DNA of 64,000 nucleotides from Verrucomicrobiota bacterium (GCA_018970725.1 JAGWVU010000001.1:1-64000); one strand, 5' to 3'; positions 24,822 to 34,079 are shown, counted from the stretch's first letter. The notes: generated by a model from the sequence alone, not told the origin. A program made the numbers and translations.

Positions 24822-26209
24822 GATGGGGCGCGTTGAGCCATCCATTGGCGGAACTCGCCACCGCGCCATCGGGGCAGGGTGCGCAGTTGGAGCCAACTCT
24901 GGAGGGCGGGGACCGGAAGCATCCGGGTGGGGAGGAGATTGGCGGCGCGGGACAGGCTCATGGCCCCGCGCCAGACCATTGGCCGGGTGGCGAGCTCGGC
25001 GAACGGAGCCATGGGCGGAGAACCTGGTGAGCGCAGCCCGGCGTCGTGGGCCTGGTGCCGCAACTTGAGAAGCATGTCAGGAATGGGGATGTCGACCGGA
25101 CAGACCTCCCGGCAGGCGCCGCAAAGGCTTGAGGCCTTGGGCAGGTCGGCATAGCTCGCGAAATCGTCGCCCGCCAGCAGGGGGGAAAGCACGGCCCCGA
25201 TCGGGCCGCCGTAGGTGGAGCGGTAGGCATGTCCGCTGGCCTGACGATACACCGGGCATACGTTCTGACAGGCTCCGCAACGAATGCAGCGCAGAATCTC
25301 GCGGCAGTCGGACGCGAGGATGCGGGATCGTCCGTTGTCGAGAAAGACGACGTGCATTTCCTCCGGGCCGGAAGGTTGTCGCGGTGCCTTGGGACCGCGG
25401 AGGAACTCGGTGTAGACGGTCAAGCGCTGTCCGGTGGCGGACCGTGCCAAAAGGTTGAGAAAGACACCGAGATCCCGGTCCCGGGGAATGATCTTTTCAA
25501 TCCCGACCACGGCGATATGGAGCGGGTTGGGCGCCATGCTGAAGCGGGAGTTCCCCTCATTGGTCACGAGAACGATGCGACCGGACTCCGCGCTGACGAA
25601 GTTGGCGCCGGTGATGCCGGCCTGGCTCCGCATGTAGTGGTCGCGCAAGTGGACCCGGGCGCGCCGGGTGATGACCTCGGGATCATCGTTGTAGGCCCCC
25701 AATCCCTCGCGCTCGAAGCTCTGCGCGATCTCGCGCCGGTTCTTGTGGGTGATGGGGCGGATGATATGGCTCGGGACGTCGCCATCGATCTGGATGATGA
25801 ACTCGCCCAGATCCGTCTCCAGGCATTCGATGCCACGCTCGATGAGATACTCGTTGAGGTGAATCTCCTCGGTGACCATCGACTTGGCCTTGACGACGCG
25901 ACGGGCATCACGGTCCGCCAGGATCCGGTGAATCGTGGATCGGGCCTCCCCGGCACCGTCGGCGAAATGCACCTGGACTCCCTGTTCCTCGAGCCGGTCG
26001 GTGGCGGCAGCGAGGTAGCGGTCGAGGTGATCGAGGGTGTGTTGCTTGATTCGGGCCGCAAGGCGGCGGAGTTCATCGGCGTGCGGAAAATCATCAGCCA
26101 ATGCGGTGACCCGCTTGGAGGTGGCCGCCTGGCAACTGCCGAGGACGCTGGAGCGCCGGTCTCCCGGGAGACCGGCGGCGAACTGATCGATCGGTTGACG
26201 AGCACTCAT
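24818..26209 (-). CDS. lutB: LutB, iron-sulfur LUD-domain subunit
   Basis: A 463-residue iron-sulfur protein. An N-terminal LUD domain (about 40-300, with VRVHLRDHYMRSQAGITGANF-like segments) is followed by two ferredoxin-like 4Fe-4S cysteine clusters (CIRCGACQNVCPVY and CGACREVCPVDIP). These are the LutB/YkgF hallmarks. LutB transfers electrons from lactate through the clusters. ATGA overlaps join it to lutA upstream and lutC downstream. The ATG at 26209 is the first family-like start. Confidence 0.9.
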   Translation of the reverse strand: MSARQPIDQFAAGLPGDRRSSVLGSCQAATSKRVTALADDFPHADELRRLAARIKQHTLDHLDRYLAAATDRLEEQGVQVHFADGAGEARSTIHRILADRDARRVVKAKSMVTEEIHLNEYLIERGIECLETDLGEFIIQIDGDVPSHIIRPITHKNRREIAQSFEREGLGAYNDDPEVITRRARVHLRDHYMRSQAGITGANFVSAESGRIVLVTNEGNSRFSMAPNPLHIAVVGIEKIIPRDRDLGVFLNLLARSATGQRLTVYTEFLRGPKAPRQPSGPEEMHVVFLDNGRSRILASDCREILRCIRCGACQNVCPVYRQASGHAYRSTYGGPIGAVLSPLLAGDDFASYADLPKASSLCGACREVCPVDIPIPDMLLKLRHQAHDAGLRSPGSPPMAPFAELATRPMVWRGAMSLSRAANLLPTRMLPVPALQSWLQLRTLPRWRGGEFRQWMAQRAPS

Positions 26210-26967
26210 CGGGGTAAGGCGCCGAGCAAAATCTGGGCGATATGGAGGACCTTCACCGGACGGTTCTGGCGTTCCGCGAGACCGGCGAGATGCATCAGGC
26301 AGCTGAGATCGGCCGACGTCATGAAATCGGGATGTTCCTCGAGCACGTGGTCCAGTTTCAACGTGCCCATCGATCCGGAGACATGGGGGAAGCTGACGCA
26401 GAATGTGCCTCCGAAACCGCAGCATTGATCCTGTTGGGCGAAGGGAAGAAGAGTGAGGCCGTTGATCGAGCCGAGCAGGGTGCGCAACGCGGAGCGGGTC
26501 CCGGAACCACGGGTATGGCAGGAATCATGGAGCGCGATGCGATGGGGAAACGATCCCGGCCAGGAATCCAGGCCGAGACCGTTGACCAGGAAATCGCAGA
26601 GCTCCCAGGTGCGCCGCCCGAGGTCGCCGAATTTGGCGGAGTCCGGCTCGCCCTCAAACTGGAGGGCGTGTCCATGGAGATGCATCGCGGCGCAGGAACC
26701 CGAGGGAACGATGACCGGAAGTTCGCCCGCGAAGACGGTTTCAGTGTGGCGGGCCACCCGGCGCGAAGCCGGAAAATCGCCGCTGTTGAAGGCGGGCTGT
26801 CCGCAGCAGGTTTGGTCCGGCGGGAACAGGACCTCGCACCCCGCGTGCTCCAGAACTTGGACCGCCGCTTGGGCCGCCTCCGGAAAAAAGGCGTCGCACA
26901 GGCAGGTCGCCATAAAAAGAACCTGACGGGAGACCGGTTTCGGGGGGGCGGAAACGGAAGGACTCAT
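26206..26967 (-). CDS. lutA: LutA, CCG-domain lactate-utilisation subunit
   Basis: A 253-residue protein with two CCG-type domains: DQTCCGQPAFNSGDF and QDQCCGFGGTFCVSFP each place cysteines for iron-sulfur or heterodisulfide-type chemistry, and HDSCHTRGSG is also conserved. LutA/YkgE is the first subunit of the LutABC lactate oxidase. ATG 26967 leaves about 20 residues before VLFMATCLCDAFFPE. It follows the PVC cytochrome gene by 35 bp on the same strand. Confidence 0.9.
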   Translation of the reverse strand: MSPSVSAPPKPVSRQVLFMATCLCDAFFPEAAQAAVQVLEHAGCEVLFPPDQTCCGQPAFNSGDFPASRRVARHTETVFAGELPVIVPSGSCAAMHLHGHALQFEGEPDSAKFGDLGRRTWELCDFLVNGLGLDSWPGSFPHRIALHDSCHTRGSGTRSALRTLLGSINGLTLLPFAQQDQCCGFGGTFCVSFPHVSGSMGTLKLDHVLEEHPDFMTSADLSCLMHLAGLAERQNRPVKVLHIAQILLGALPR

Positions 26968-27002
26968 GCAGGCTGCCAACCTCCGGTCGGAGTGGATTGG
27001 CG

Positions 27003-29831
27003 TCAATCCCGGAAGTTGGGCGCGGAAGGGTTTCCGCCGGATTCGAGAAAGGCGAGGAGATCGAGGATCTGATCCTCCTTGAGTGTGGCAAGGAGGCCGG
27101 CGGGCATCGGGGAGACGTCGGAGACCTCGCGGCGGACGATGAGGGACTTTCCTACCTCGACCACCTCCGGGGAAAGGGGATTGGGCTTGAGGACGATGCG
27201 CTCGTCGTCCTCGCTGTCGATTCCTCCAGCCACCGTCCGTCCATCGCTCAGGGTGAGGAGGGTGAGCCGGAATTTGTCGTCAATCACCTTCGAGGGGTCG
27301 AGAATCTGTTCCAGCAGGTCGTGACGTCCGAAGCGGGCCGAGACTTGAACCAGATCCGGGCCGAAGTGACCCGCCGGGAGGTCGGGCGCCGGACTGAGAC
27401 GGTGGCAAAAGACGCATTGGGTGCTGATGGCGGCAGCGCGGCCGGCGGAGAACGATCGTCCCTTGCCGACTTGATCCAGCCGGGGAAGGAGGTCTGCGAG
27501 TTTCCACTGGCGGAAGGTGTGCCCGGGCAGAGCATGAGGCGACAAGGCCACCGGCTTGGCGGCGTGGATTACGGAAGCGAGCAGACCGGCCTGCCCGGGA
27601 GGTGTTGTGGCGGCGTATTCGTTGCGCAGATCCTGGATCGCTTTGAAATAACTGCTGGCTCCGGGGAGCGTTTCCGCCCGCTTTAGGGACTCAAACACAA
27701 GTCGGCGCCGATCGAGGTCCCAGCCCCTGGCGATGTCGCGCAGAAGCAGGGGGTAGAACACCAGTTCCTCGGAGCTTGCCGCCGCTCGGAGCAACGGCAG
27801 CGAGCGCTCGAGAACCACCGCGGAACGAAGGGCGACAAGCAATCGGCAGAGGCTTTGGTTAAGGGGAAAGGAGGAAGCCGGGTAAAGCGGCTCGAGTTGG
27901 GTCAGCAAGGACGACCGCCCCTCCTCACCGGGAAGACCATGCCGGGCGAGGCCTACCTCCAGAACGCGGAAAGCGGCCAGCCACTGTTCTTCTTCAAACC
28001 GGTCCCGGAATGCAAAGAGCGGTGCGATATCGGGCAGGCTCTCCAACCGGGCGAGCGCGAGCGCCCCGGTGAGTCGCGCCCAGGGATTCTCCGTGGTGAG
28101 GATGCTCTCGCGCCAAAGTTCCACCGGGAGGGACTCCAGAGCGACGCGGGCGGCGTGGCGGATGAACCGGTCTTCATGACCAAGCTGTTCCATGATGAAG
28201 GGGAGGTCGGCCGGTGCGGCGGCGGTTTGCAGGGCTTCAAGACGACGCCGGAGTTGGTGCAGCGGGGGCAGCGGCGGGGAAGGGGGGGAAGCCCCGGGGG
28301 CCCCGGAGAAGGAGACGCGGTAGAGCCCGCTGAGGGTGCCACGCCCTCCGGTGATGAACCAGAGGGCACCGTCCGGTCCAATGCAGCCGTCCGTCACATT
28401 GAGCGGCCGTCCGGAGAGGAAAGGTTCGACGGTTCCACGGTAGGAAGCTCCGCGCGGCTCAAGCTGCACCGCGAGAATCCGCCCGTATGACCAGTCACAA
28501 ATGAAAAGCGACTCGACATATCGCTCCGGCATGCGGGCGCCGTAACCGAAAAAAATGGCGGTCGGTGAAGCGAGCCCGACGTCGACCGCGCTGGGCAACG
28601 TGTCCGCGTGGGTGGCCGGGAAGCGCCCGGTGCCGCGACGCCAACCGAAATCAGCTCCGGAAACGACGTGGAGGACTCTGGTAGGCATATACCAGAAGCT
28701 CCCGACGTCGCGCTCCATGTCGGCGTCGAAGGTGAAAAGATCCCCGGCGCGATTGAACGCGATGTCGAGAGGATTGCGCAGGCCGCCGGCGAAGAGTTCG
28801 ACCGGACGACCGTCGCGCCCCGTCCGGAGAATGTGCCCCGCGGGAAGTTCGACATTGCCGTCGAACATCGATCGGTCCCACGGGTTGGGGACGACCTGAT
28901 CCGGGGCGAAGCGCCGGAGCGGCGAGCGCGCCGAGATCTCGTTCGGGGGGAGGACATTGTTGCCATTGGCCAGCCAGAGGTCGCCGTCCGGTCCCTCTTT
29001 GACATGGTTGCGCCCGTGCCCCACACCGCCTTCGGTCCGGAGAAGTTCCCGGGGGGAATTGGGAAGTTCGAGGGAAAAGAGGGCTTTGGAATTGTTCGCG
29101 TGGGCGTAGAGGCGGCCATGGGCGTAGAGCAGTCCGCGGCACTCGAGCAGCGTGTCGTCGATAGCTTCCATCGTTCCCTGAAGGGGATCAAAGCGGAGCA
29201 GGCCGCGTTTTTCCCGGGCCAAAGTGATCCGGCCTTGAGGATCAAAGGCCATCGCCACCCAGGAGTCTTCCTCCGGTTTGGCCGCGCGGATCAGCTCCGC
29301 CCTGAATCCCGGTGGCAGGTTAAGCTTGGAGGAATCGGTGGCGTTGGTTTGCTCACCCGGTTTCGCGAGCTGCCAGCTGTTGTAGGCATCGAATGTCTTT
29401 TTGAGATCGAAGGCCTCCGCCGCCGGGCGTCGCGTTGCGGGCGCGCCGGACCAGGCCCCGTCCGTGGCGATCCAGCGCTTCGCCTTGAGGTCCCCGTTCA
29501 GCTCGAGCAACGCGGCCACTTGAATGGGGCGGCCATCGGTTGAGCGGAGGGAAAGGGTGTTGCTCCCGGGCCGAAGCCACCGGGTGATGTCCCGGCTCAA
29601 GGCCTTGGCCGGGCTCGCGGACAGGGATTCGCGCTCCCCGTTGACCGATACCTCCAGCTCGCGGTGCGATGCGACCAACAGGACCGCCATCAGAAGGGGT
29701 TCCTGATGCTCGAACGTCCGGACGTATTCGGGCGCGCCATCGAGCCAGTCCGGAGCGGGTGGAGAGTTCGCCAATTGGGCGCCCAAGGGCATCGTGGAGA
29801 GCAAGAGCCAAATAAGAAGCCGATGTTTCAT
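27003..29831 (-). CDS. Secreted PVC-type dehydrogenase with C-terminal cytochrome domain
   Basis: A 942-residue exported protein. A signal peptide (MKHRLLIWLLLSTMPLGA) and a carbohydrate-binding-like N-terminal domain are followed by a six-bladed NHL/glucose-dehydrogenase-like propeller (about 180-550, with DGDLWLANGNN, GGLRNPLDIAFNRAGDLFTFDADME and GPDGALWFITGGRG). A HEAT-like helical region comes next. The C terminus has a CVFCH haem motif (about 806-810) and the distal SPMPAGL Met. This is the 'putative membrane-bound dehydrogenase' plus PVC-type CxxCH domain typical of Planctomycetes and Verrucomicrobia. It lies 35 bp before lutA, so it may feed or accept electrons. The substrate is unknown. 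Confidence 0.85.
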   Translation of the reverse strand: MKHRLLIWLLLSTMPLGAQLANSPPAPDWLDGAPEYVRTFEHQEPLLMAVLLVASHRELEVSVNGERESLSASPAKALSRDITRWLRPGSNTLSLRSTDGRPIQVAALLELNGDLKAKRWIATDGAWSGAPATRRPAAEAFDLKKTFDAYNSWQLAKPGEQTNATDSSKLNLPPGFRAELIRAAKPEEDSWVAMAFDPQGRITLAREKRGLLRFDPLQGTMEAIDDTLLECRGLLYAHGRLYAHANNSKALFSLELPNSPRELLRTEGGVGHGRNHVKEGPDGDLWLANGNNVLPPNEISARSPLRRFAPDQVVPNPWDRSMFDGNVELPAGHILRTGRDGRPVELFAGGLRNPLDIAFNRAGDLFTFDADMERDVGSFWYMPTRVLHVVSGADFGWRRGTGRFPATHADTLPSAVDVGLASPTAIFFGYGARMPERYVESLFICDWSYGRILAVQLEPRGASYRGTVEPFLSGRPLNVTDGCIGPDGALWFITGGRGTLSGLYRVSFSGAPGASPPSPPLPPLHQLRRRLEALQTAAAPADLPFIMEQLGHEDRFIRHAARVALESLPVELWRESILTTENPWARLTGALALARLESLPDIAPLFAFRDRFEEEQWLAAFRVLEVGLARHGLPGEEGRSSLLTQLEPLYPASSFPLNQSLCRLLVALRSAVVLERSLPLLRAAASSEELVFYPLLLRDIARGWDLDRRRLVFESLKRAETLPGASSYFKAIQDLRNEYAATTPPGQAGLLASVIHAAKPVALSPHALPGHTFRQWKLADLLPRLDQVGKGRSFSAGRAAAISTQCVFCHRLSPAPDLPAGHFGPDLVQVSARFGRHDLLEQILDPSKVIDDKFRLTLLTLSDGRTVAGGIDSEDDERIVLKPNPLSPEVVEVGKSLIVRREVSDVSPMPAGLLATLKEDQILDLLAFLESGGNPSAPNFRD

Positions 29832-29922
29832 GAGCTTGGGGCAACCCGAGCAGGTTGGCGGTCTGAGGGAGGCGAAGCAAGGAGGAAGCGACGTTGCCGT
29901 CCGGTTGAATCCTCGCACCTGC

Positions 29923-29951
29923 TTGACATTTAAGGTGGGTTAAGCGTTTAT
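29923..29951 (+). promoter_or_regulatory. Candidate promoter for efflux channel
   Basis: A perfect TTGACA (29923-29928) is followed by 17 bp and GTTTAT (29946-29951). The -35 is ideal, the -10 weak. The first ATG of the efflux gene is at 29966, so the leader would be very short. Confidence 0.35.
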
Positions 29952-29965
29952 GCGACGCCGTCCTG

Positions 29966-31393
29966 ATGCCCCGCAGTCTCATCTTTTTCATGCATCTCAG
30001 CGTCCTGCTCTTGGCAGGGTGCATGGTCGGGCCTGACCCGAAGGCGCCGGTCCTGCCGGAATTGGATGCCGGCTTCGCCGGCGCGGCATCAGGTGGGAAC
30101 TCACCGGCGGTCGACGTCCGTTGGTGGGAGCGCCTCGGCGATCCCGTGTTGAACGGGGTGGTGGAGGAGGCGGTAGGCGGCAATTTTGATTTGGCGATCG
30201 CGATCGAGCGGATCAAGGAGGCCCGGGCGTTGCGGGGGGAGGCGAGGGCCGCGCTGTTTCCCGCATTGACCGGGCGCACGGACTACACGGATATCGGGAT
30301 CAGCGAGACCCAGAATGCCGCGGTCAATCCCATTGTGGCCTTCGGCGGCCCGATTCCCAACCGGGTCGAGTCTTGGACGACGGGGCTGGATGCATCTTGG
30401 GAGGTAGATGTCTTCGGCGGCACCCGCCGGCGGGCACAGGCGGCGCGTTTCCGGGAGGAGGCGGCCACCGAGAGGGCCAATGGTGTCCGCCTTTCGCTCG
30501 TCGCCGATGTGGTCGACGCCTACTACACTCTCGCCGGGCTCCGCGGTCAGCGGGGCCGGATCCGTGAGAACGTGGAGAGGCAGCGGACCACCACGGAGCT
30601 GGTGAGTCGTCTGCATCGCGAGGGGTTGCGCAGTGAACTCGATTTGCGTCGGGCCAAAGCGCAACTTGCCGCTACACAAGCGGTCGAGCCTCCGGTCACG
30701 GCGTCGATCACGGCGCAACTTCGGCGGCTCAGTCTGCTGCTGGGATGCAAACCCGGCTCTGTGGAGGCGATGGCTCCGGGATTCCGCGGCTTTCCCGCGC
30801 GTTTACCCGTCGCGGCGGCCGGGTTGCCTGCGGATCTGGTGATGCGCCGGCCCGATCTCCGGGAGGCGGAGCGCAACCTCGCGGCCGCAACGTCCGATAT
30901 TGGCGTGGCCACGGCGGCTTTTTATCCACGCTTCATCCTTCTGGGGAGCCCTCAGCTCACCTCCGGGTCCAGCGCGGATCTCTTCAACGCGAACAGCCTC
31001 TCCTGGCGTGCGGGCCCCAGGGTCGAGTGGTCTCTTTTCCGGGGCGGGGCGAACAAGGCGGTTCTCGCTGCAGCAAATTCCAAGGAGCGACAGGTGATGC
31101 TGGGCTTTGAGAAGTCTGTACTCAATGCGGTCGGAGAAGTGGAATCGAATCTGGCCACGCTTCAGGCCGAGACGCTCCGGCTGCATTTTCTGGAAACCTC
31201 GGTGAGCGAGACCCGGGCCAGTGTCGATCTATCCGCGAAACTCTATCGGGAGGGCTTGGAGGATTTGGTGACGGTTCTTCTGGAACAGCAGCGGTTGATC
31301 GCGACGCAATTGGAGGAGGTGTCGAGCCGGACCTCGTTGGTGGCCGCCTGGATCCGGCTGCACAAGTCACTGGGCGGGGGCTGGGATCGTTAA
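29966..31393 (+). CDS. NodT-family outer-membrane efflux lipoprotein
   Basis: A 475-residue TolC-type channel. The N-terminal lipobox LLLAGCMVG would be acylated. The body has two OEP repeats, with ...WWERLGDPVLNGVV..., DVVDAYYTLAGLRGQ, VMRRPDLREAERNLAAATSDIGVA between repeats, and LYREGLEDLVTVLLEQQ in the second. It forms the outer-membrane exit of a tripartite RND or similar pump. No inner-membrane pump or adaptor gene is adjacent, so it may serve a distant pump. The TTGACA promoter lies just upstream; the gene appears to be transcribed alone. Confidence 0.88.
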   Translation: MPRSLIFFMHLSVLLLAGCMVGPDPKAPVLPELDAGFAGAASGGNSPAVDVRWWERLGDPVLNGVVEEAVGGNFDLAIAIERIKEARALRGEARAALFPALTGRTDYTDIGISETQNAAVNPIVAFGGPIPNRVESWTTGLDASWEVDVFGGTRRRAQAARFREEAATERANGVRLSLVADVVDAYYTLAGLRGQRGRIRENVERQRTTTELVSRLHREGLRSELDLRRAKAQLAATQAVEPPVTASITAQLRRLSLLLGCKPGSVEAMAPGFRGFPARLPVAAAGLPADLVMRRPDLREAERNLAAATSDIGVATAAFYPRFILLGSPQLTSGSSADLFNANSLSWRAGPRVEWSLFRGGANKAVLAAANSKERQVMLGFEKSVLNAVGEVESNLATLQAETLRLHFLETSVSETRASVDLSAKLYREGLEDLVTVLLEQQRLIATQLEEVSSRTSLVAAWIRLHKSLGGGWDR

Positions 31394-31458
31394 TAAACCT
31401 TAACTATCAAGTTCTACGTAATTAGCGGGATGCGGATACAAAAATAAGAAAATCACGG

Positions 31459-31487
31459 TTGAGCGAAGGTCCGGTTATGTGTATTAT
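31459..31487 (+). promoter_or_regulatory. Sigma-70-like promoter of L,D-transpeptidase gene
   Basis: TTGAGC (31459-31464) and TATTAT (31482-31487) lie 17 bp apart. Transcription would begin near 31494, leaving about 16 bases before the ATG at 31510, and this supports the shorter start for the gene. Confidence 0.6.
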
Positions 31488-31500
31488 AAATTCCATAACC
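31473..31500 (+). promoter_or_regulatory. Palindromic operator over the -10 box
   Basis: Inverted repeat GGTTATG (31473-31479) and CATAACC (31494-31500), with 14 bp between. The arms are 21 bp centre to centre, two helical turns, and straddle the -10 hexamer. A repressor dimer bound here would block RNA polymerase. The binding protein is not identified. Confidence 0.5.
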
Positions 31501-31509
31501 ATTGCTTCC

Positions 31510-32262
31510 ATGTTCCGTCTTCTCTTCCCTCGGTCCGTCGCCACTGCGTTTCTCGCCATGGCGTTTTTCCCTGTTCCAGCGGTCGCCACTGAAAGCGCGT
31601 CTCCGCCTCAAGCTTGCTTTGGCTTGTTCCGCGGAACCCAAAAGGCCCCGCAGCGTCCGGAGGTCGACAAGTCCCGCAAACGCGACGGGGCGGAGTCCCG
31701 CCGGTCCCGGACGACCAACGGGTTCGGCTGGTTCTCCGCCAAACAGGGCACGTCATCCGCTTCCGCGAACCGTTCCAGCCGTTCCGGGAGCTACCCGGTC
31801 GTTTCCCATTTCGGGAATGTCACGACGGTCAAGGTCAACGGGGCGCAAAGACCGGCCACAATTCATCATGGCGTCCTTGCCAACGGGGCCGGAGGTTCGA
31901 GTCAGGTGATCATCGATTTGAGCGCGCAACGGGGTTATCTCCTGATCAACGGGAAGATCGCGATCGATACCCCGGTTTCGACCGCAGCCGCCGGCATGGT
32001 GACGCCGACCGGTACTTACACGATTACGGAGAAGGTGCGGAGTGGCAAGATGTCGACCATTTACCACTGTCTCATGCCGAACTGGATGCGCTTGGGCGGC
32101 ACTTCCTACGGGATGCACACGGGCTTCCTGCCGGGCTACCCGGCCTCGCATGGCTGCGTCCGGCTTCCCGGCCACGTGGCACCCTACATTTTCGATCACA
32201 CGCGATACGGGACCCGGGTAGCGATCCGCAGCGCGTGGGGTGGCGAGAGCCACAACATGTGA
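31510..32262 (+). CDS. L,D-transpeptidase (YkuD domain)
   Basis: A 250-residue exported protein. The signal peptide (MFRLLFPRSVATAFLAMAFFPVPAVAT) is followed by a basic Ser-rich linker of about 90 residues and then the YkuD domain. The domain holds the HTGFLPGYPASHGCVRLP signature with catalytic Cys and His. Such enzymes form 3-3 peptidoglycan cross-links or attach lipoproteins to the wall. The promoter at 31459-31487 starts transcription after the earlier in-frame ATG/TTG codons, which fixes the ATG at 31510. A palindrome over the -10 suggests tight regulation. Confidence 0.88.
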   Translation: MFRLLFPRSVATAFLAMAFFPVPAVATESASPPQACFGLFRGTQKAPQRPEVDKSRKRDGAESRRSRTTNGFGWFSAKQGTSSASANRSSRSGSYPVVSHFGNVTTVKVNGAQRPATIHHGVLANGAGGSSQVIIDLSAQRGYLLINGKIAIDTPVSTAAAGMVTPTGTYTITEKVRSGKMSTIYHCLMPNWMRLGGTSYGMHTGFLPGYPASHGCVRLPGHVAPYIFDHTRYGTRVAIRSAWGGESHNM

Positions 32263-32279
32263 TTGAGGATGGTGAGGGG

Positions 32280-33128
32280 TCAGAGGAGATCCTCGACAAA
32301 GCGCTCGCGCTGGAATCGATTTAGATCCTCGATCCCTTCGCCCGTCCCAATAAAAAGGGTGGGAATGCCGAGTTGCTGCTGAATGGCGACGGCCATCCCA
32401 CCCTTGCCGCTTCCATCCAGCTTGGTGATGATCAATCCGGTGAGGCGGAGCGAGGCATGAAATTCCCGGGCTTGGGCGAGAGCATTGGAGCCGGTGGTGG
32501 CGTCGACGACCAAGATGCGGTCGTGCGGCGCGGTGGGGTCCCGTTTCCCGAGGGTGCGCTCGATCTTCTTGAGTTCGTCCATCAGATTGGAGCGGACATG
32601 GAGCCGGCCGGCGGTATCGCAAATGAGGTGGGTGGCTCCCCGTTTGGCGGCCGCCTCGTAGGCATCGTAACAGACGGCGCTCGGGTCTCCTTGGTATTGG
32701 GTCTTGATGAGCGGGACCCCGATGCGCGTGGCCCAGTGGTCGAGTTGTTCGATGGCCGCGGCGCGAAACGTGTCGGCGGCGGCCAGCACGACCTGATGAC
32801 CTTCGCGGGTGAGGAGGTGGGCGAGTTTGGCGATGGAGGTGGTCTTTCCGGTCCCGTTCACCCCCGCCACCAGAACCACCCTGGGGAGACCGGACGCGAG
32901 CGGGCTCAGGGCGGGCGTTTCCGTTTCCGGAAAGACTGCGAGGACGCGGCGACGACATTCCGCCAGGACGTCTGAAGCCTTGAGTGTGCGGCCCAGAGAC
33001 CGGAGCTGTTTGAGGATCTCCATCGAAAAGGGGACGCCCAGGTCCGCGCCGATGAGCAGTTCCTCGAGATCATCCCAATCGATGTCCCGGTTCGCGAAGC
33101 GTTTGAGGATGGCGTCGAAGAGTCCCAT
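32280..33128 (-). CDS. ftsY: Signal recognition particle receptor FtsY
   Basis: A 282-residue SRP-family GTPase. The N domain (about 1-75) is followed by the G domain with GVNGTGKTTSIAKLA (P-loop), AADTFRAAAIEQL (G2), CDTAGRL (G3), TKLDGSGKGG and IGTGEGIEDL. It docks the ribosome-SRP complex at the membrane for co-translational insertion. The acidic A domain of E. coli FtsY is missing, as in many bacteria. It is the last gene of the ribH-nusB-ftsY operon, 12 bp after nusB. Confidence 0.95.
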   Translation of the reverse strand: MGLFDAILKRFANRDIDWDDLEELLIGADLGVPFSMEILKQLRSLGRTLKASDVLAECRRRVLAVFPETETPALSPLASGLPRVVLVAGVNGTGKTTSIAKLAHLLTREGHQVVLAAADTFRAAAIEQLDHWATRIGVPLIKTQYQGDPSAVCYDAYEAAAKRGATHLICDTAGRLHVRSNLMDELKKIERTLGKRDPTAPHDRILVVDATTGSNALAQAREFHASLRLTGLIITKLDGSGKGGMAVAIQQQLGIPTLFIGTGEGIEDLNRFQRERFVEDLL

Positions 33129-33139
33129 GGGAGGAGGGT

Positions 33140-33580
33140 TCAGCGGTCGGTGGAGTGTGCCGGGCTTGGGGGCATTCCGTTCTTGCGGATCTGGTCGAGC
33201 ACCCCGTTGACAAAACGACCGGAGTCCGGCGTTCCAAAGGCTTTGGCGATCTCGATGGCCTCATTGATGACCACGGGAGGCGGCACGTCCGGGACGAAAA
33301 GGAGTTCGAAGGTGGCGAGACGGAGAAGATTGCGGTCGACCGCGGCGAGGCGGTTGACCTCGAAGTTCTCGAGGCAGGCGGCCAGAGCCTGATCGATCAG
33401 CAAAAGATGACGAAGGACCCCGTCGACGAGATCCTCGGCGAACTTCCGACCCTTGGGGTTGGCAGTGCAAAGCTCCCAAAAAGCCTCCCGGTTCTGCCCG
33501 TCCGCGAGTTGGTTCTCGAGGTCGCTGGCGAACAAAAGTTGGAGAGCCGCTTCCCTGCCGCGGCGGCGTGAGTTGGCCAT
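33140..33580 (-). CDS. nusB: Transcription antitermination factor NusB
   Basis: A 146-residue all-helical protein. The N terminus (MANSRRRGREAALQLLFASD) and C-terminal PVVINEAIEIAKAFGTPDSGRFVNGVLDQI are the NusB signatures. It binds boxA RNA with S10/NusE in the antitermination complex for rRNA. The ATG at 33580 is the first family-like start; upstream codons belong to the end of ribH. Gene order ribH-nusB-ftsY is common. Confidence 0.93.
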   Translation of the reverse strand: MANSRRRGREAALQLLFASDLENQLADGQNREAFWELCTANPKGRKFAEDLVDGVLRHLLLIDQALAACLENFEVNRLAAVDRNLLRLATFELLFVPDVPPPVVINEAIEIAKAFGTPDSGRFVNGVLDQIRKNGMPPSPAHSTDR

Positions 33581-33596
33581 TTCGGAGAAAAGGTGC

Positions 33597-34079
33597 TTAT
33601 TTCCGGGGATCGAGTTGGTGAAACAGATCGGCCATGGCGGCTGCGGTGCGCGCGGCCTCCGCTCCCCGGTTGATGCGGACGCCGAGACACCGCTCGCGCG
33701 CATCCTCCTCCGTGTTGACGAGGAGTACCTCATGGATCACCGGGCAGCGTCGCTCGATCGCGATCTGCTGCAACGCCGTCGTCACGGAAGTCCCCACGAG
33801 GTCCGCGTGCGCGGTTGCTCCGCGGATGATCACCCCGAGAGCCACCACGGCGGAGAGGTCCCGCGTGTCGAGCACCTTGGCGACGGTCACGGGAATCTCA
33901 TAGGCACCCGGGACGCGGAAGACGGGGACCTGCATCTTCGGGAAAAGGGACTCTAATTCAGCCATGGCCGCCTGGAGCATGCCATCGACCATCTCCCGGT
34001 TGTAGGTGCTGGCCACGATCGCGATGGGAAAATCGGCGCGCGGCTTCTTCGGGCGGGGTTGGATTTCGACGAGGGCCAT
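33597..34079 (-). CDS. ribH: 6,7-dimethyl-8-ribityllumazine synthase
   Basis: A 160-residue riboflavin-pathway enzyme. AIVASTYNREMVDGMLQAA, VFRVPGAYEIPVTV, ALGVIIRGATAHADLV and the later GVRINRGAEAARTAAAM segments contain the substrate-binding motifs. It condenses ribitylaminouracil and dihydroxybutanone phosphate, with 60-mer or pentamer assembly typical. The ATG at 34079 is chosen by similarity. First gene of the ribH-nusB-ftsY operon, 16 bp before nusB. Confidence 0.95.
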   Translation of the reverse strand: MALVEIQPRPKKPRADFPIAIVASTYNREMVDGMLQAAMAELESLFPKMQVPVFRVPGAYEIPVTVAKVLDTRDLSAVVALGVIIRGATAHADLVGTSVTTALQQIAIERRCPVIHEVLLVNTEEDARERCLGVRINRGAEAARTAAAMADLFHQLDPRK

